64,000 nt of DNA, taken from Chionoecetes opilio (taxonomy: Eukaryota; Arthropoda; Malacostraca; Decapoda; Majidae). Both the position numbers and the translations under genes were made by a program. The notes under the pieces are model-generated. The model did no database searches, was not told where the DNA came from, and saw nothing but the letters and a program-made list of their open reading frames with translations. Positions within the stretch are counted from its first letter, which is position 1. Each line of letters opens with the position of its first letter. Shown piece by piece: positions 39,553 to 52,228 of the stretch. The stretch covers positions 74,322 through 138,321 of the forward strand of contig JACEEZ010014059.1 of the NCBI GenBank assembly GCA_016584305.1. The letters are read 5' to 3'.

Positions 39553-41574
39553 TAGGTGCAAATTTTTCTAAAAAGAAGATTTTATTTCTTCAATTTGTAG
39601 GAAAACAGTTTATAAACACCCTATTTAACTAATATCATTGAAAAAACTACATTTTATGAGTTTATAGCAAAATGATAAGTAAAACTATTTGTAATATACA
39701 ATAACGCTACAGTTTACAAGAAACTATGAAAACGCTTGCAATATACCGTTATATCCCCAATAAAAAAACCTATTACTCTTCTATTTATTAGCTTAATGTA
39801 ATGTAGGCTACTTATAGGTGCAAATTATTTTTAAAAAGAGGATTTTTATACATCAATTTGTAGAAAACGCTATATATCACCGATAACTAGCTAAAATCAT
39901 TGAAAAAACTACATTTTATGGGTTTATAGCAATATGATAAGTAAAACTACTTGTAAAATTTTACAATAACGGTACAGTTTACAAGAAACTATGAAAAACG
40001 CTTGCAATATACCGTTATATCAAATAAAAACCTCATACTCTTCTATTTATTAGCTTAATTTAATGTAAGCTACTTATAGGTGCATCTTTTTCTAAAAAGA
40101 GGATTTTATACTTCAATTTGTAGGAAAACAGCTATATATCCCGATAACTAGCTAATATCATTGAAAAAACTACATTTTATGGCTTTATAGCAATATGATA
40201 GTAAAACTACTTGTATATATACAATAACGCTACAGTTTACAAGAAACTATGAAAAACGCTTAAAATATACAGCTATATCATCAATAATAACCTATTACAC
40301 CTTCTAATTTAATAGCTAAGTAATGTAAGCTACTTAATTTGGTAAAAATTTTTCTAAAAAAGGAGGATTTTATACTTCAATTTATAGGAAAACGTTATAT
40401 TCACCGATAACTAGCTAAAATCATTGAAAACAATATTTTATGGTTATAGCAATAAATAAAGTAACATATTTTATATATACATAAACGTTACAGTTTACAA
40501 GAAATATAAAAATCTTAATATACCGTTTTACATACAATAATAACCTTTACTCTTCTATTATTAGCTTAATGTAATGTAAGCTACTTATAGGTGCCATTTA
40601 TTCTAAAAAGAGGATTTTATACTTCAATTTTAGGAAACAGTATATATCACCGATAAGTAATATAATTGAAAAACTACTTTTATGGGGTTTTTAGCATTTG
40701 TAAGTAAAACTACTTGATATATACAATAACGCTACATTTTACAAGAAACTATAAAACGCTTGAAATTTCCGATTAATTAAAAATAAATAACCTCTTACTT
40801 TTATTTATTAACTTAATGTAATGTAAGCGTTTTAGTGAAATTTCTAAAAAGAGGATTTTATACCTTTAATTTAGGAAAACAGCTATATACCCCGATAAAC
40901 AGGTAATATCATTGAAAACACTACATTTTATGGGGTTTTTAGCAATAAATAAGTAAAACACTTGTTAAAATACAATTAACGTTACAGTTTACAAAAACTA
41001 TTAAAAAGTTGCAATATACGTTATATACAATTTAAAAAACCTTTATCTTCTTTTATTAGCTTAATGTAATGTAAGCTACTTATAGGTGCATTTTTATTTA
41101 AAAAGAGATTTATATTCATTTGTAGGAAACAGCTATATATCCCGATAACTAGCTAATATCAAATTTAAAAATTTCATTTTAGGGTTAAAGCAATATATAA
41201 GTAAATTCCCTTTATTAATACAAAAACCTAAAGTTACAAGAAATATGGAAAAAACCTTAAATAACCGTTTTATCACAATAATAAACCCCTTAAAAATTTT
41301 TAATTAATAGTTAATGTAATTTAAGACTTTTATGAAATTATTCTAAAAAAGAGGATTTATATACTTCAATTTTTGGGAAAAAATTTAACCATTACAAATA
41401 ATTAATACATTGCAAAAAACATTTTAGGGTTTATACAATATATAAGTTTTTTTTTTAAATTTCTTATTATAATACAATAAGCTTTTCATTTAAAGAAAAC
41501 ATAAAAACTTGAATATACGTTAATAAAATAATAAACCCAAATTCTTTATTTATCACTTAATGTAAAGTAAAAGG
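39553..41574 (+). repeat. A-satellite array, about 8 monomers, increasingly degraded
   Basis: The array follows the copy at 30,708 onward. From about 40,300 deletions and A/T homopolymers accumulate and monomers shrink below 262 bp. Anchors such as CCGATAACTAGC, TTAATGTAATGTAAGC and CAAGAAACTATG remain. Confidence 0.85.
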
Positions 41575-42488
41575 GTATAAGGGGGCAAATTATTCCTAAA
41601 AAAAAATTGATACTTAATTTGTAGAAAAAGTATATATCAGAAAAATACTAAAATTATGGAAAAAAAATTTGGGTATAAAAACATTATCATAATAAATTCC
41701 CTTTTATTTGTAAAAAAAAAATTTACAAAACTAGAAAACATTAAAAACAATTGTATACTATAGAATTAAATTATTGTTTAATATTTAAAAAAACTAAGAA
41801 AAAACTATAAAACATTTTTAATTTCTTATCAAAAAAATCAATAATGTAATTTTCACTTTTTTGCATTCAAAAAAATTAAAACATTTAAAAAAACGTTGTT
41901 TTAAAAAAAAGAACATAATTTTATGAAAAAATACATTTTTGTTTTAATATATAAAAAAATTTGTAAAATCAAAAAGTAAATTTTCAAAACTTTTAAAAAT
42001 GCATTAAAATACAAAAAAAACTTTTTTTTTAGTTTAAAATTGTACTAGGGGTTTCTAAAAAGAATTTTTACTCAAAATTTTTAAAAAAGTTTTAAAAATG
42101 CTAATAATTCAAATTTAAATTTTTTAGCCTTCAAAAAACATTTAAAAAAAAATTAAAAAAAAAAGTTTTAAGGGTTAAAATTGATTTTAAAATTCAAAAA
42201 ATACTATTTTTACTATTAAAATTTTGTAAAATTTTTTGCACAAATTCAAAAAATTTCTAAAAAAAGAAAATACTTCAAATTTTAAAAAAAAAACCTTTCC
42301 GTAACTACTAAAATTGAAAAAACTAAAATTTTAGGGGGTTTTGCAATATTATAAGTAAAACACTTGTATATTACCCAAAACCCTACAGTTTACAAAAAAC
42401 TATAAAAAAACCCCTTTCAATAACCCTTTTAAACACAATAAATAACCCCTTACTCTTTTATTTAATAGCTTAATTAATGTAACTATTA
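41575..42488 (+). repeat. Composite unit C13 (degraded)
   Basis: A' is recognisable by TTTGGGTATAAAAACATTATCATAATAAATTCC. Three eroded B units lie near 41,846, 41,965 and 42,100, then the A'' tail. It is about 130 bp shorter than a clean unit through deletions. Confidence 0.75.
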
Positions 42489-43640
42489 AGGTGAAATTTT
42501 TTAAAAAAGGATTTTATAAATCAATTTGAGGAAAACAGCTATATATCCCGATAACTAGCAAAATCATTTAAAACACTACATTTTTTGTTTTTTAGCAATT
42601 ATAAAGAAAAATATTGTATATATACAAAAACGTTACAGTTACAAAAACTATGAAAAAAAGCTTGAATATCCGTATACCAAAAAAAAACCCCCTATCTTAT
42701 TTTTTAGCTTAATTTAATGTAAGCTACTTTAGGGCATTTTTTTAAAAAAAGGGTTTTATACTTCAATTTTTAGGAAAAAGCTATTATCACCGATAACTAC
42801 TAAAATATTGAAAACACACTTTTTTGGGTTATAGCAAAAATTATAAGTAAAACTACGATTAACAAAAACGTACATTTACAAGAACTATGAAAACCGCTTG
42901 CAATATCAGTTTTAAACACATAAATAACCTTTTACTCCTTATTTAAAGCTTAAGTAATGTAAGCTACTTTAGGGCAATTATTCAAAAAGAGGGTTTTTAT
43001 ACTTAATTTTAGGAAAACAGCTATATATCACCGATAACAGCTAAATCATTGAAAAAACAATTTTAGGGTTTAAAGCATTATAAGTAAAACCTTTATATAT
43101 AAAACACAATTTTCAAAACTATGAAAACCTTAATATACCTTTATCACAATAAATAACCCTTATCTTAATTTTATTAGTTTTTAAGAACCTTAAAAATTTT
43201 AAAAATTTCTAAAAAAAAAGGGATTTTTATTTTTCTTAATTTAAAAACACAAACACCGATAAAAAGCTAATATCATTTAAAATAATTTTATTTTTATAAA
43301 TATGAAAGTAAAATACTTTTTAATTCAAAAATACATTTAAAGAAAATTGAAAAACGTTGTTATATTATATCCAATTTTAAAAACCTTTTTACTCAGAAAT
43401 GTTAAAAAAATTGAAAAATCTTTAGGGCAAATTATTTTTTAAAAAAAAATTAATTTTTAAAAACACTTTACCCATAATTAACTAATTCATTTTAAAAAAA
43501 ACTTTTTAGGATTTATGAAAAAATAAAAATTGTAAATACAAAACGGTACTTTAAAGAAAAACTAATGAAAAAAAAACCTTTTAATATACAGTTTTTAAAA
43601 TAAATAATCACTCTTTTATTATACTTTTTTAAGTAATACT
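42489..43640 (+). repeat. A-satellite array, about 5 degraded monomers
   Basis: Five spaced remnants of CCGATAACTAGC can be counted, giving an average unit of about 230 bp. Bases other than A and T are preferentially lost. Confidence 0.75.
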
Positions 43641-44548
43641 TATATGCAATTTTAACCCAAAAAGAAAAAAAAATTCAAATTTTAGGAAACATAAAACCAT
43701 AAATCCAATTGGAAAAGAACACTTTAGGGTATAAAGATTATCAAAGTAAATCCTTCATTAAAAATTATAAACAAAAAATTTTTAAAAAAAATATGAAAAA
43801 CACTATATATAAAAATGATCAAATATAACTCCATTTCCATTAAAGCCCTTTTTTTTTTTTAAATAGTTTTAATTAAAAATTTTTAAAAAAATTAAACAAC
43901 ATTTTTGAACTTATAAAAAAGGGGGAATATTTATTTTTTACATTTTTAGTTTAAAAATTTAATAAAAAAATTAAAAAAACGTTTGTTTTTAAAATAAATT
44001 GAAATAAATTTATAAAAAAAAAATTTTAAAACTTTATTTAAATAATTTTAAAAAGCTATTGTCCCAAATTTTTGAATTTTTTTGGGGTTTTCCAAAAAGA
44101 TTAAAAAATTGAAAAAAACTTTTTTAGATTTAAAAATTGAAAACCAAATTTCAGAAAATGCAATTTTTTAGCCAAAATTTTAAAAAAAAATTTTAAAAGG
44201 TAATAATTCAAAATTTCCCCCATTTTTTCTTTCAAAAAAACATTTAAAACCCTTTGAAAAAAAATTTTTAAGTTAAAATATATAAATTTCATGAAAAAAC
44301 AATTTTAGCTTTAATTTTTTAAAAAATAGTTGTGAAAATCAAAAAGCATTTGACATTTAAGAAAATCTTAATTTTTTGGGAAAAAAACCTTTATTAAAAT
44401 ACTAAAATCTTGAAACATCATTTTAAGGGGGTTTTACAATAGGAAAGTTAAAACTACTTTTTATTTCAAAAAAACATTGAAATATAAAAAATTGAAATAA
44501 TATATCAAATAAAAAAACCCTTTTTTTTAGCTTAAATTTTGAAAAATA
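43641..44548 (+). repeat. Composite unit C14 (degraded)
   Basis: Remnants of A' (GAAAAGAACACTTTAGGGTATAAAG) are followed by three eroded B starts. Low-complexity frames on either strand here, such as 44,101-44,292 on the minus strand, are products of A/T runs and not genes. Confidence 0.7.
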
Positions 44549-45039
44549 TAGGTGCAAAATTTTTGTTTTTTAAAAGAAATTTTTCTTCAAAAATTTGTGG
44601 AAAAAAACTTTTCACCCCCTACTAGTAAATCTTGAAAAAACAAAAATTTTAGGGTTTATACAATATATAAGTAAAACTACTTGTATAAAACTAACGCTAA
44701 GTTTTCAAGAAACTATAAAAACCTTTTCAATATACCGTTTTAAACACAAAAAATAACCTTTTCTTTCATTTATTTGCTTAAGTAAAGTAAACTACTTATA
44801 GGTCAATTTTTTAAAAAGAGGATTTTAACTCAATTTGTAGGAAAAAAAGTTTTAAAATCACCGATAACTAGCAATATCTTGAAAAACTAATTTTATGGGG
44901 TTTTTAGCAATATAATAAAACTACTTTTATATAACAATAACGTCAGTTTAAAGAAACTATGAAAAAAGCTTGCAATATACCTTATATCACAAAATATCTT
45001 TTCTTTTATTTAAATAGCTTAATGTAAAGTAAGCTACTT
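44549..45039 (+). repeat. A-satellite array, 2 degraded monomers
   Basis: Two monomers remain, with CACCGATAACTAGC and CAAGAAACTAT-like anchors. Confidence 0.75.
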
Positions 45040-45980
45040 AAGGTCCCTTATTTTAAAAAAAAGGATTTTAACTTCAATTTTTAGGAAAAAAGTATATACA
45101 CCGATAACTAGCTAAAATCATTGAAAAAAAACACATTTTAGGGTTTAAAAACATTTTAATTTAAGGGAAATTCCCTTTATAATAATAAAAACCAAAATTT
45201 TAAAAAACTATGAAAAAACCCTAAAATACTTTTTTCCAATAAAAAAAATTACTCTTTATAAGCTTAAGTTTAAAAATTTAAAAATTTTCTAAAAAAAAAC
45301 TATAAAAAACATTTTAAACTCTTCAAAAAAAAGGGTGATAAACAATTTTCACATTTTTAATTCAAAAAATACATTTAAAAACTTTAAAAAAACTTTTTAA
45401 AAATAAAAAAACTATATTTCATAAAAATAAATTTAAGCTTTTAATATTAAAAATATATTTTTAAAAGTCGAAAAGTAAATTTTGACATTTTTTTGGTTTT
45501 AAAAATGATTAAAAAAAACTTGAAAAAACGTTGTTTTTAGGATTAAAAAATTTATACCTAATTTCATAAAAATCTATTTTATTATACTTGAAAAAATTTG
45601 TTTTTAAAAGGCAATAATTCAAAAGAATTTTTTTACCTTTAAAAAAAAACATTGAAAAACTTTAAAAAAAATTTTGTTTTAAGATTAAAATTATATTTAA
45701 ATTCATAAAAAAATAAATTTTATATTAATTTTTAAATATATTTTAGAAAAATTTAAAAGCATTTTGTAAATTATAAAAAAAATAACTTCAATTGTAGAAA
45801 AAAAACTTTTAAAGATAAAATAGCTAAAATCATTGAAAAAAACATTTTTTGGGTTTTAAAACAATATATAAGTAAAAAATTTTTATAAAAAATAACCAAA
45901 ATTTTAAAAAAAACATAAAAACACGAAAATACCTTTATCCAAAAAAAACCTTTTCCCCTTTTTTAAAATAAGAATTAAAA
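45040..45980 (+). repeat. Composite unit C15 (degraded)
   Basis: A' (AGGGAAATTCCCTTTAT, an altered copy of GGTAAATTCCTTCTAT), three eroded B starts near 45,336, 45,475 and 45,610, and an A'' remnant. Confidence 0.7.
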
Positions 45981-47155
45981 TTATATTTTAAATTTTTTCT
46001 AAAAAGGGTTTTAATTAATTTTAGGGAAAACAAAACACCGTAAATAGCTTTAAAATTTATTTAAAAAATAATTTTAGGGTTTTTTAAAATACAATAAGTA
46101 AAATTTGTTTAAAACAAAATTTACATTTAAAGAAAATGAAAAAAATTTTAAAAAACGTTTTTTAAAAAATAACCTTATTTTTTCTATTTTATTTCTTAAT
46201 TAATGTAAGCATTAAGGGGATTTTTCTAAAAAAAATTTTATACTTCAAAATTTTTAGAAAAAGTTAATAGAAATACTAATTTTTAAAAAAATAATTTTTA
46301 TTGGGTTTTTTGCAAAAATATAAAAATTGTATATAAAAAAGACATTTAAAAAAAAAAAAACCTCAAATATACAGTTTTTTTTCATAAAAACCATTTCTTT
46401 TATTTATGCAAATTTTAAGTAACTACTTATATACAAAATTATTTCTAAAAAATTTTATATTCAAATAAAAACACTATAATAAAGATAACTAGCATATCAT
46501 TAAAAAAAATTTTTAAAATTTTAGCAATATGATAAATAAACACAATTTATTATAAAATAAGCCTCAGTTTACAAAAACCTGTGAAAAACCTTAAAAAATA
46601 CCGTTATAACAATAAAAAAACCTTTACTCTTATTTATTAGCTTAAAGTAATGTAAGCTACTTTTAGGGGCAATTTTTCTAAAAAGAGGTTTTATATTTAA
46701 TTTTTAGGAAAAAGCTTATATCAGAAATAGTTTAAAATAATTTAAAACTACATTTATGGGTTTATGCAAAATGATAATAAAATACTTGTATATATACAAA
46801 ACGCTAAAGTTTCAAAAAACTATGAAAAACGCTTGAATATACGTATTCAAAATAAAAACCCCCTTTCTTTATATTAATAGCTTAATAATGAAGCTACTTA
46901 AGGTGCAAATTATTCTAAAAAAAGGGGGTTTTTATACTTCAATTTTTAGGAAAACCGATATATCCCGATAACTATAATATCATTGAAAAAACAAAAATTT
47001 ATGGGTTTATAGCAATATGTAAGTAAACTACTTTATATATACAATAACGGTACAGTTTTTCAAAAAAACTATGAAAAAACGCTTGCAATATACCGTTATA
47101 AACAATAAAAAAACCTTTTAATCTTTATTTATGCTTTTTGTAATGTAGCACTTTT
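45981..47155 (+). repeat. A-satellite array, about 5 degraded monomers
   Basis: Anchors show five units. One keeps V8/V9-like marks (AATAAACACAATTT then CTGTGAAAAACC near 46,530-46,590), so the ordered variant series continues into the degraded zone. Confidence 0.72.
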
Positions 47156-48146
47156 AAGGGGCAAAAATCTAAAAAAAAAAGGGTTTTATACTTCAAATTT
47201 TAGGAAAACAGCTATATTCACCGATAACTAGCTAAAATCATTGAAAAGAACACATTTGAGGGATAAACCCCCATCATAAGGAAATTCCTTCTATAATATA
47301 TAACACACAAAATTTAAAAAAAACTAGAAAAACCTATAAAATACAATTTTATACAAATAGAATTCAACTCCTATTATAACTTACGTAGTTAAAATGAAAT
47401 TTCTAACGAAAACAAAATAAATAACACATTTGAATTTCTCTATCAAAAAAGGGCTGAAAATGTAATTTTCGACATTTTTTTGCCCTTAAAATCATTAAAA
47501 CACTTAAAAAAAATTGTTTTAAGAATAAAATTGATACATAATTTCATGAAAAATACATATTTTAAAATTTTAATATTATAAAATATAGTTTTTGTAAAAA
47601 GTGCGGGAAAAAGTCAAATTTTGACATTTTTTTAAAGGGTTTTAAAAAAGATTAAAATACTTGAAAAAACGTTGTTTTTGGATTAAAATTGATACCCAAA
47701 TTTCATGAAAAGCATATTTTTAGCTCAAACATTGTAAAATATAGTTGTGTAAAAATGTGAATAATGCAAATTTCGACATTTTTTAGCCCTTTTAAAAAAA
47801 CATTGAAAACTTGAAAAAAAAATTTTTTTTAAGATTAAAAATTTATACTAAAAATTCATGAAAAATCATTTTTTAGTATTAATTGTAAAAAATAGTTGTA
47901 CAAAATCAAAAATTTTGCTACATTATAAAGAAATATACTTCAATTTGTAGAAAAAAAAAACTCTCACTGATAATAGCTAAAATCATTGAAAACACTACAT
48001 TTTAGGGTTTTTAGCAATATGATAATAAAACTATTTATATATAAATAACGCTCCCCTTACAAAAACTAAAAAAACACTTTCAATATACCGTTTTATCACA
48101 ATAAATAACCTTTACTCTTTTTAATAGTTAAGGGAATGAAGCTACT
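47156..48146 (+). repeat. Composite unit C16 (moderately degraded, three B)
   Basis: The best-preserved composite of the degraded zone. A', linker and three B dyads (near 47,459, 47,611 and 47,761) are readable, with GACATTTTTT kept in each. Confidence 0.82.
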
Positions 48147-49339
48147 TTGGTCAAATTTTTCAAAAAGAGGTTTTATACTTTAATTTTTGGAAAAACAGTT
48201 TTTATACACCGAAAAATAAAAATCATTTAAAACAAAAATTTTTTTTTAAAAAAAAAAACAGAATTTTTAAGCGTTTAAAGAAATAAAAAGTTAATACGTT
48301 AAAATAAATAACCCTTTTCCTTTTATACAAATTTTGAAAAAGGCTTTTTTAAAAAAGGGTTTTTTTTTCCCCAATTTTAAAAACCTTTTATCCCATAAAG
48401 CAATAATGAAAAACTATTTTTGGGTTTTAAAAAATTTTAAAAAATTTTTTATACAATGTGGGAAAAAAAGAAAAACCCGAATAACTTATATCATAAAAAC
48501 CTTTTCCTTTTATTTATAGTTTTTTTAATGTAACTACTTTGGTAAAAATTTAAAAAATTTTTAACTCTTTAAAAGGAAAAAATTAAAAAACGGAAAAAGA
48601 AAACAAGGGGTTAAACAAATAAATAAATTTTTATTATAAACCAATAAAAGAAAAATTAAAAACAAATTAATTCAAAAAGAAAATTTTAAACTTCATTTTT
48701 TAAAAAGGGAAAAAAGAAAATTTCAAAAAAAATAATCCAATTTGTAAAAAAACAATAATTTAATTTGGAAATTTTTGAAAAAAAATAATTTTTAAAACTT
48801 AAAAAACGTTTTTTCAAAAATTTCAAGAAAAAAAAACCCAAAAAAAACTTTAAAAACAATAAATAAAAAATTTTTTTTTAAATGTTAATTTAAAGTAAAT
48901 TTTCTTTAGGGCAAATTTCTAAAAAAGGTTTTTTTTTTTTTATTCAATTTTAGGGAAAAAGCTATATAACGATTTAATGTTTAAAATGGGAAAACAATTT
49001 TAAAATTTTTTAAACCTTTAAAAAAACCCTTAAATACAAAAAAGTTTTTAAAAAAATTAAAAAAAACCCGATATCTAATCAAAAATACCCTTTTCTTTTT
49101 TTACTTAATTTGTAAATTTAGGTGCAAATTATTCTAAAAAAAGGATTATTTCAATTTTTAGGAAAAAAACTTTCCCCGATAACTACTAAAAATCATTAAA
49201 AACACATTTTTTGGGTTTTTAAACAATATAAAAGTAAAATCTTTATTTAAAAAACCACAATTAAAAAAAAACTTGAAAAACCTTAAATACCTTTATAAAA
49301 TAAATAACCTTTAACTTCATATTTAAGAATTAAGCACTT
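48147..49339 (+). repeat. A-satellite array, about 5 heavily degraded monomers
   Basis: The worst consensus of the window. Only scattered anchors (ATAAATAACCC, GTGCAAATTATTCT, CCCCGATAACTAC) are recognisable. The 61-codon frame at 48,334-48,519 is made of homopolymer-rich repeat remnants and is not supported. Confidence 0.6.
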
Positions 49340-50293
49340 TAAATCAAATTTTTTCTAAAAAATATTTTTTATTCAATTTTGGGAAAATAATTCAAAATAT
49401 AAAACATTTAAAAAAACTTTTTAGGGTTTAAAAACAAATTTCATAAAAAAATTTTTATTTTTTAATTTAAAAAATTTTTTAAAAAAACTTTAAAAAAGTT
49501 TTACTTTTCACAAAAAATAAAATTAAACCCCAAAAAAGTGTTTTAATTTAAAAATTCTAAAAAAAAATTTTTTTTAAAATTTAAAAAATTTTTTAAAAAA
49601 TGGGGTAATAATCAATTTGAAAAACCTTTTTTTGTTTAAAAAAATTTAAAAAACTTGAAAAAAAATTTGTTTTAAGAAATTAAAAATTTTTATATTTCCC
49701 CAAATCTATTTTTCTTTTAAAATTTTTAAAATTATGTTAAAAGGGATTTAAAAATTTCAATTTTAAAAAACCCCTTTAAAATGCTAAAAATATTTAAAAA
49801 ACTTTTTTAGGTTTAAAATTATAAAAAATTTGTAAAACAAAAAATTTTTAAAAAACCTTAAAAAAATTAAAAATAGTTAATAAATAAAAAACCTTTACCT
49901 TTTTATTTAAAACAAAAAACATTTGGGCAATTTTTAAAAAAAAACCCAAAATTTTTAGGAAAAATTTATACTAAATTGATAAAAAAATACATTTTTTTAG
50001 CTATAATTTTGTTTTTAAAATAAGTTGTTTCAAAATATAAAAAGCTTAAATACTTATTAAAAAATTTTACCAAAATTTGTAATTGAAAAAAAAAAAAAAT
50101 CTTCAATTTTTAAAAAGCTAAAACCATTGAACAAAAAAAAACATTTTTTGGGTTTATAGCAATTATAAGTAAAATACTTTATATATACAATAACCTACAG
50201 TTTACAAAAACTATAAAAAAAAATTGCAAATACGTTTTATACAATAAATAACCTTTATCTTTTTTTTAAAAGCTTAAATTTAAGTAAGCTATT
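49340..50293 (+). repeat. Composite unit C17 (heavily degraded, possibly chimeric)
   Basis: A B-like start (GGTAATAATCAATTTGA) lies near 49,604, and B3 tail and A'' remnants near 49,975-50,130. Between them, 49,870-49,950 resembles the A monomer (AATAAATAAAAAACCTTTACC) where B sequence is expected. The consensus may mix two different repeats. Confidence 0.55.
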
Positions 50294-50660
50294 ATAGGGG
50301 CAAATTTTTCTAAAAAAGGTTTTATACTTTAATTTTTGGAAAAAGCATATATCACCCAAACTACTAAAACATTAAAAAATACATTTTAGGTTTTTTAGCA
50401 AAATTATAAAGTAAAACCTTTATATAAAAACACATTTTTCAAGAAACTATGAAAAACCTTAATATTTCCTTTATCACAATAAAAATTTTTCTTTTTTATT
50501 TGTTTAATGAATTTAAAAACCACTTATATCCAAAATTTTCTAAAAAAGGTTTTAATTCAATTTTAGAAAAACATAACACCGGGGGAAAAAATTTAAAAAA
50601 ACTTTTTGTTTTTTTTTTTAAAAAAAAAATTGAAAACCCTTTTCATTTTTTGGGGTTTTA
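50294..50660 (+). repeat. Last + strand A monomers before the inversion
   Basis: About 1.5 degraded monomers. The last + oriented landmark is GAAAACCCTTTTCATTTTTTGGGG near 50,630, equivalent to GAAAACACTACATTTTATGGG. A 70-codon frame at 50,449-50,661 is repeat remnant, not a gene. Confidence 0.7.
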
Positions 50661-50725
50661 AAAAAGCATAAAAAATTAAAAAACTTTTTTATTTAAAAAA
50701 ATAAAAATAAAAAACAATTTTAAAG
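50660..50725. other. Inversion junction between + and - oriented arrays
   Basis: An A/T-only stretch separates a + oriented monomer from a - oriented one (AGTAGTGTTTTCAATGAT starts near 50,725). Both break within the same part of the monomer, so the two arms meet roughly fold-back fashion. Consensus quality changes from very poor to clean at the same place. Confidence 0.85.
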
Positions 50726-51068
50726 TAGTGTTTTCAATGATATTAGCTAGTTATCGGTGAATATAGCTTTCACAATGAAGTATAAATCCTTTAGAAATTG
50801 CACCTATAAGTAGCTTACATTACATTAAGCTAATAAATAGAAGAGTAATAGGTTATTTATTGTTATGTAACGGTATATTTTAAGCGTTTTTCATAGTTTC
50901 TTGTAAACTGTAGCGTTATTGTATATATAAAAGTAGTTTTACTTATCATATTGCTATAAACCCATAAAATGTAGTGTTTTCAATGATATTAGCTAGTTAT
51001 CGGTGATATATAACTGTTTTCCTACAAATTGAAGTATAAAATCCTCTTTTTAGAAAAATTTGCACCTA
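50726..51068 (-). repeat. A-satellite array, inverted, about 1.3 monomers
   Basis: The array reads on the minus strand. The monomer nearest the junction has small deletions; the next is clean and follows the A'' of C18. Confidence 0.9.
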
Positions 51069-52228
51069 TAAGTAGCTTACATTACATTAAGCTATTAAAT
51101 AGAAGAGTAAGAGGTTATTTATTGTGATATAACGGTATATTGCAAGTGTTTTTCATAGTTTCTTGTAAACTGTAGCGTTAATGTATATATACAAGTAGTT
51201 TTACTTATCATATTGCTATAAACCCTTAAAATGTAGTGTTTTCAATGATTTTAGCTAGTTATCAGTGAAGAGTTTTTTTTCTTCTACAAATTGAAGTATA
51301 TTTCTTTAAATATGTAGCTAAATAGCTTTTGATATTTGCTACAACTATATTTTACAAAATCAATAGCTAAAAATATGTATTTTTCATGAAATTTATATAT
51401 CAATTTTAATCTTAAAACAATGTTTTTCAAGTATTTCAATGTTTTTTTGAAAGGCTAAAAAATGTCGAAATTTGACATTATTCAGCACTTTTACACAACT
51501 ATATTTTACAATGTTATGAGCTAAAAATATGCATTTTCATGAAATTTAGGTATCAATTTTAATCCTCAAAACAACGTCTTTTCAAGTATTTTAATGCATT
51601 TTTGAAAGCCTTAAAAATGTCGAAATTTGACATTATTCAGCACTTTTACACAACTATATTTTACAATGTTATGAGCTAAAAATATGCATTTTCATGAAAT
51701 TTAGGTATCAATTTTAATCCTAAAAACAACGTTTTTTCAAGTATTTTAATGCATTTTGGAAGGCTTAAAAATGTCAAAATTTGACATTATTCAGCACTTT
51801 TACACAACTATATTTTATAATATTAAGAGTTTAAAATATGTATTTTTCATGAAATTTATGTATCAATTTTATTCTTAAAAACAACATTTTTTTGAAGTGT
51901 TTTAATGTATTTTTAATGAGCTAAAAAATGTCGAAAATTGACATTATTCAGCCCTTTTTTTGATAGAGAAATTCAAAATGTTGTATTATAGTTGTTTGCG
52001 TTAGAAATTTCTATTTTAAACTACTGTAAGCTTATAATAGGAGTTTGAGAGTCTATATTGTGATACAATTGTATATTATATGTGTTTTTCATAGTTTCTT
52101 GTTAATTGTTGTGTTATATCATTAATAGAAGGAATTTACCTTATGATAATGCTTTATACCCTCAAAATGTGTTCTTTTCAATGAGTCCTCTTTAAAAACA
52201 ATCCTCTTTTTACAATAAATTGCACCTA
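51069..52228 (-). repeat. Composite unit C18, inverted, four B sub-repeats
   Basis: Four B dyads start at 51,461, 51,616, 51,770 and 51,927. The two middle copies are both B2-type, so B2 is duplicated. A' has lost about 50 bp near 52,180-52,200, replaced by a short foreign-looking join (GTCCTCTTTAAAAAC). Private bases are shared with C6 and C7. Confidence 0.94.

Larger units (their letters stand above)
36827..40290 (+). repeat. Segmental duplicate of 27,997-31,700
   Basis: C8-3A-C9 and the following A monomers recur as C11-3A-C12 about 8.84 kb downstream. Shared private marks include the AGAG insertion, the missing B2, the damaged B2 dyad, GTAGGCTAC near 30,959 and 39,804, and CTTAAAATATACAGC near 31,675 and 40,259. 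Confidence 0.88.

Noticed and set aside
44101..44292. 63-codon minus-strand frame rich in F, L and K
   Set aside because: Product of A/T homopolymers in degraded composite C14.
48334..50661. 61- and 70-codon frames rich in K, F and N
   Set aside because: Low-complexity remnants of A and C units in the worst consensus zone.
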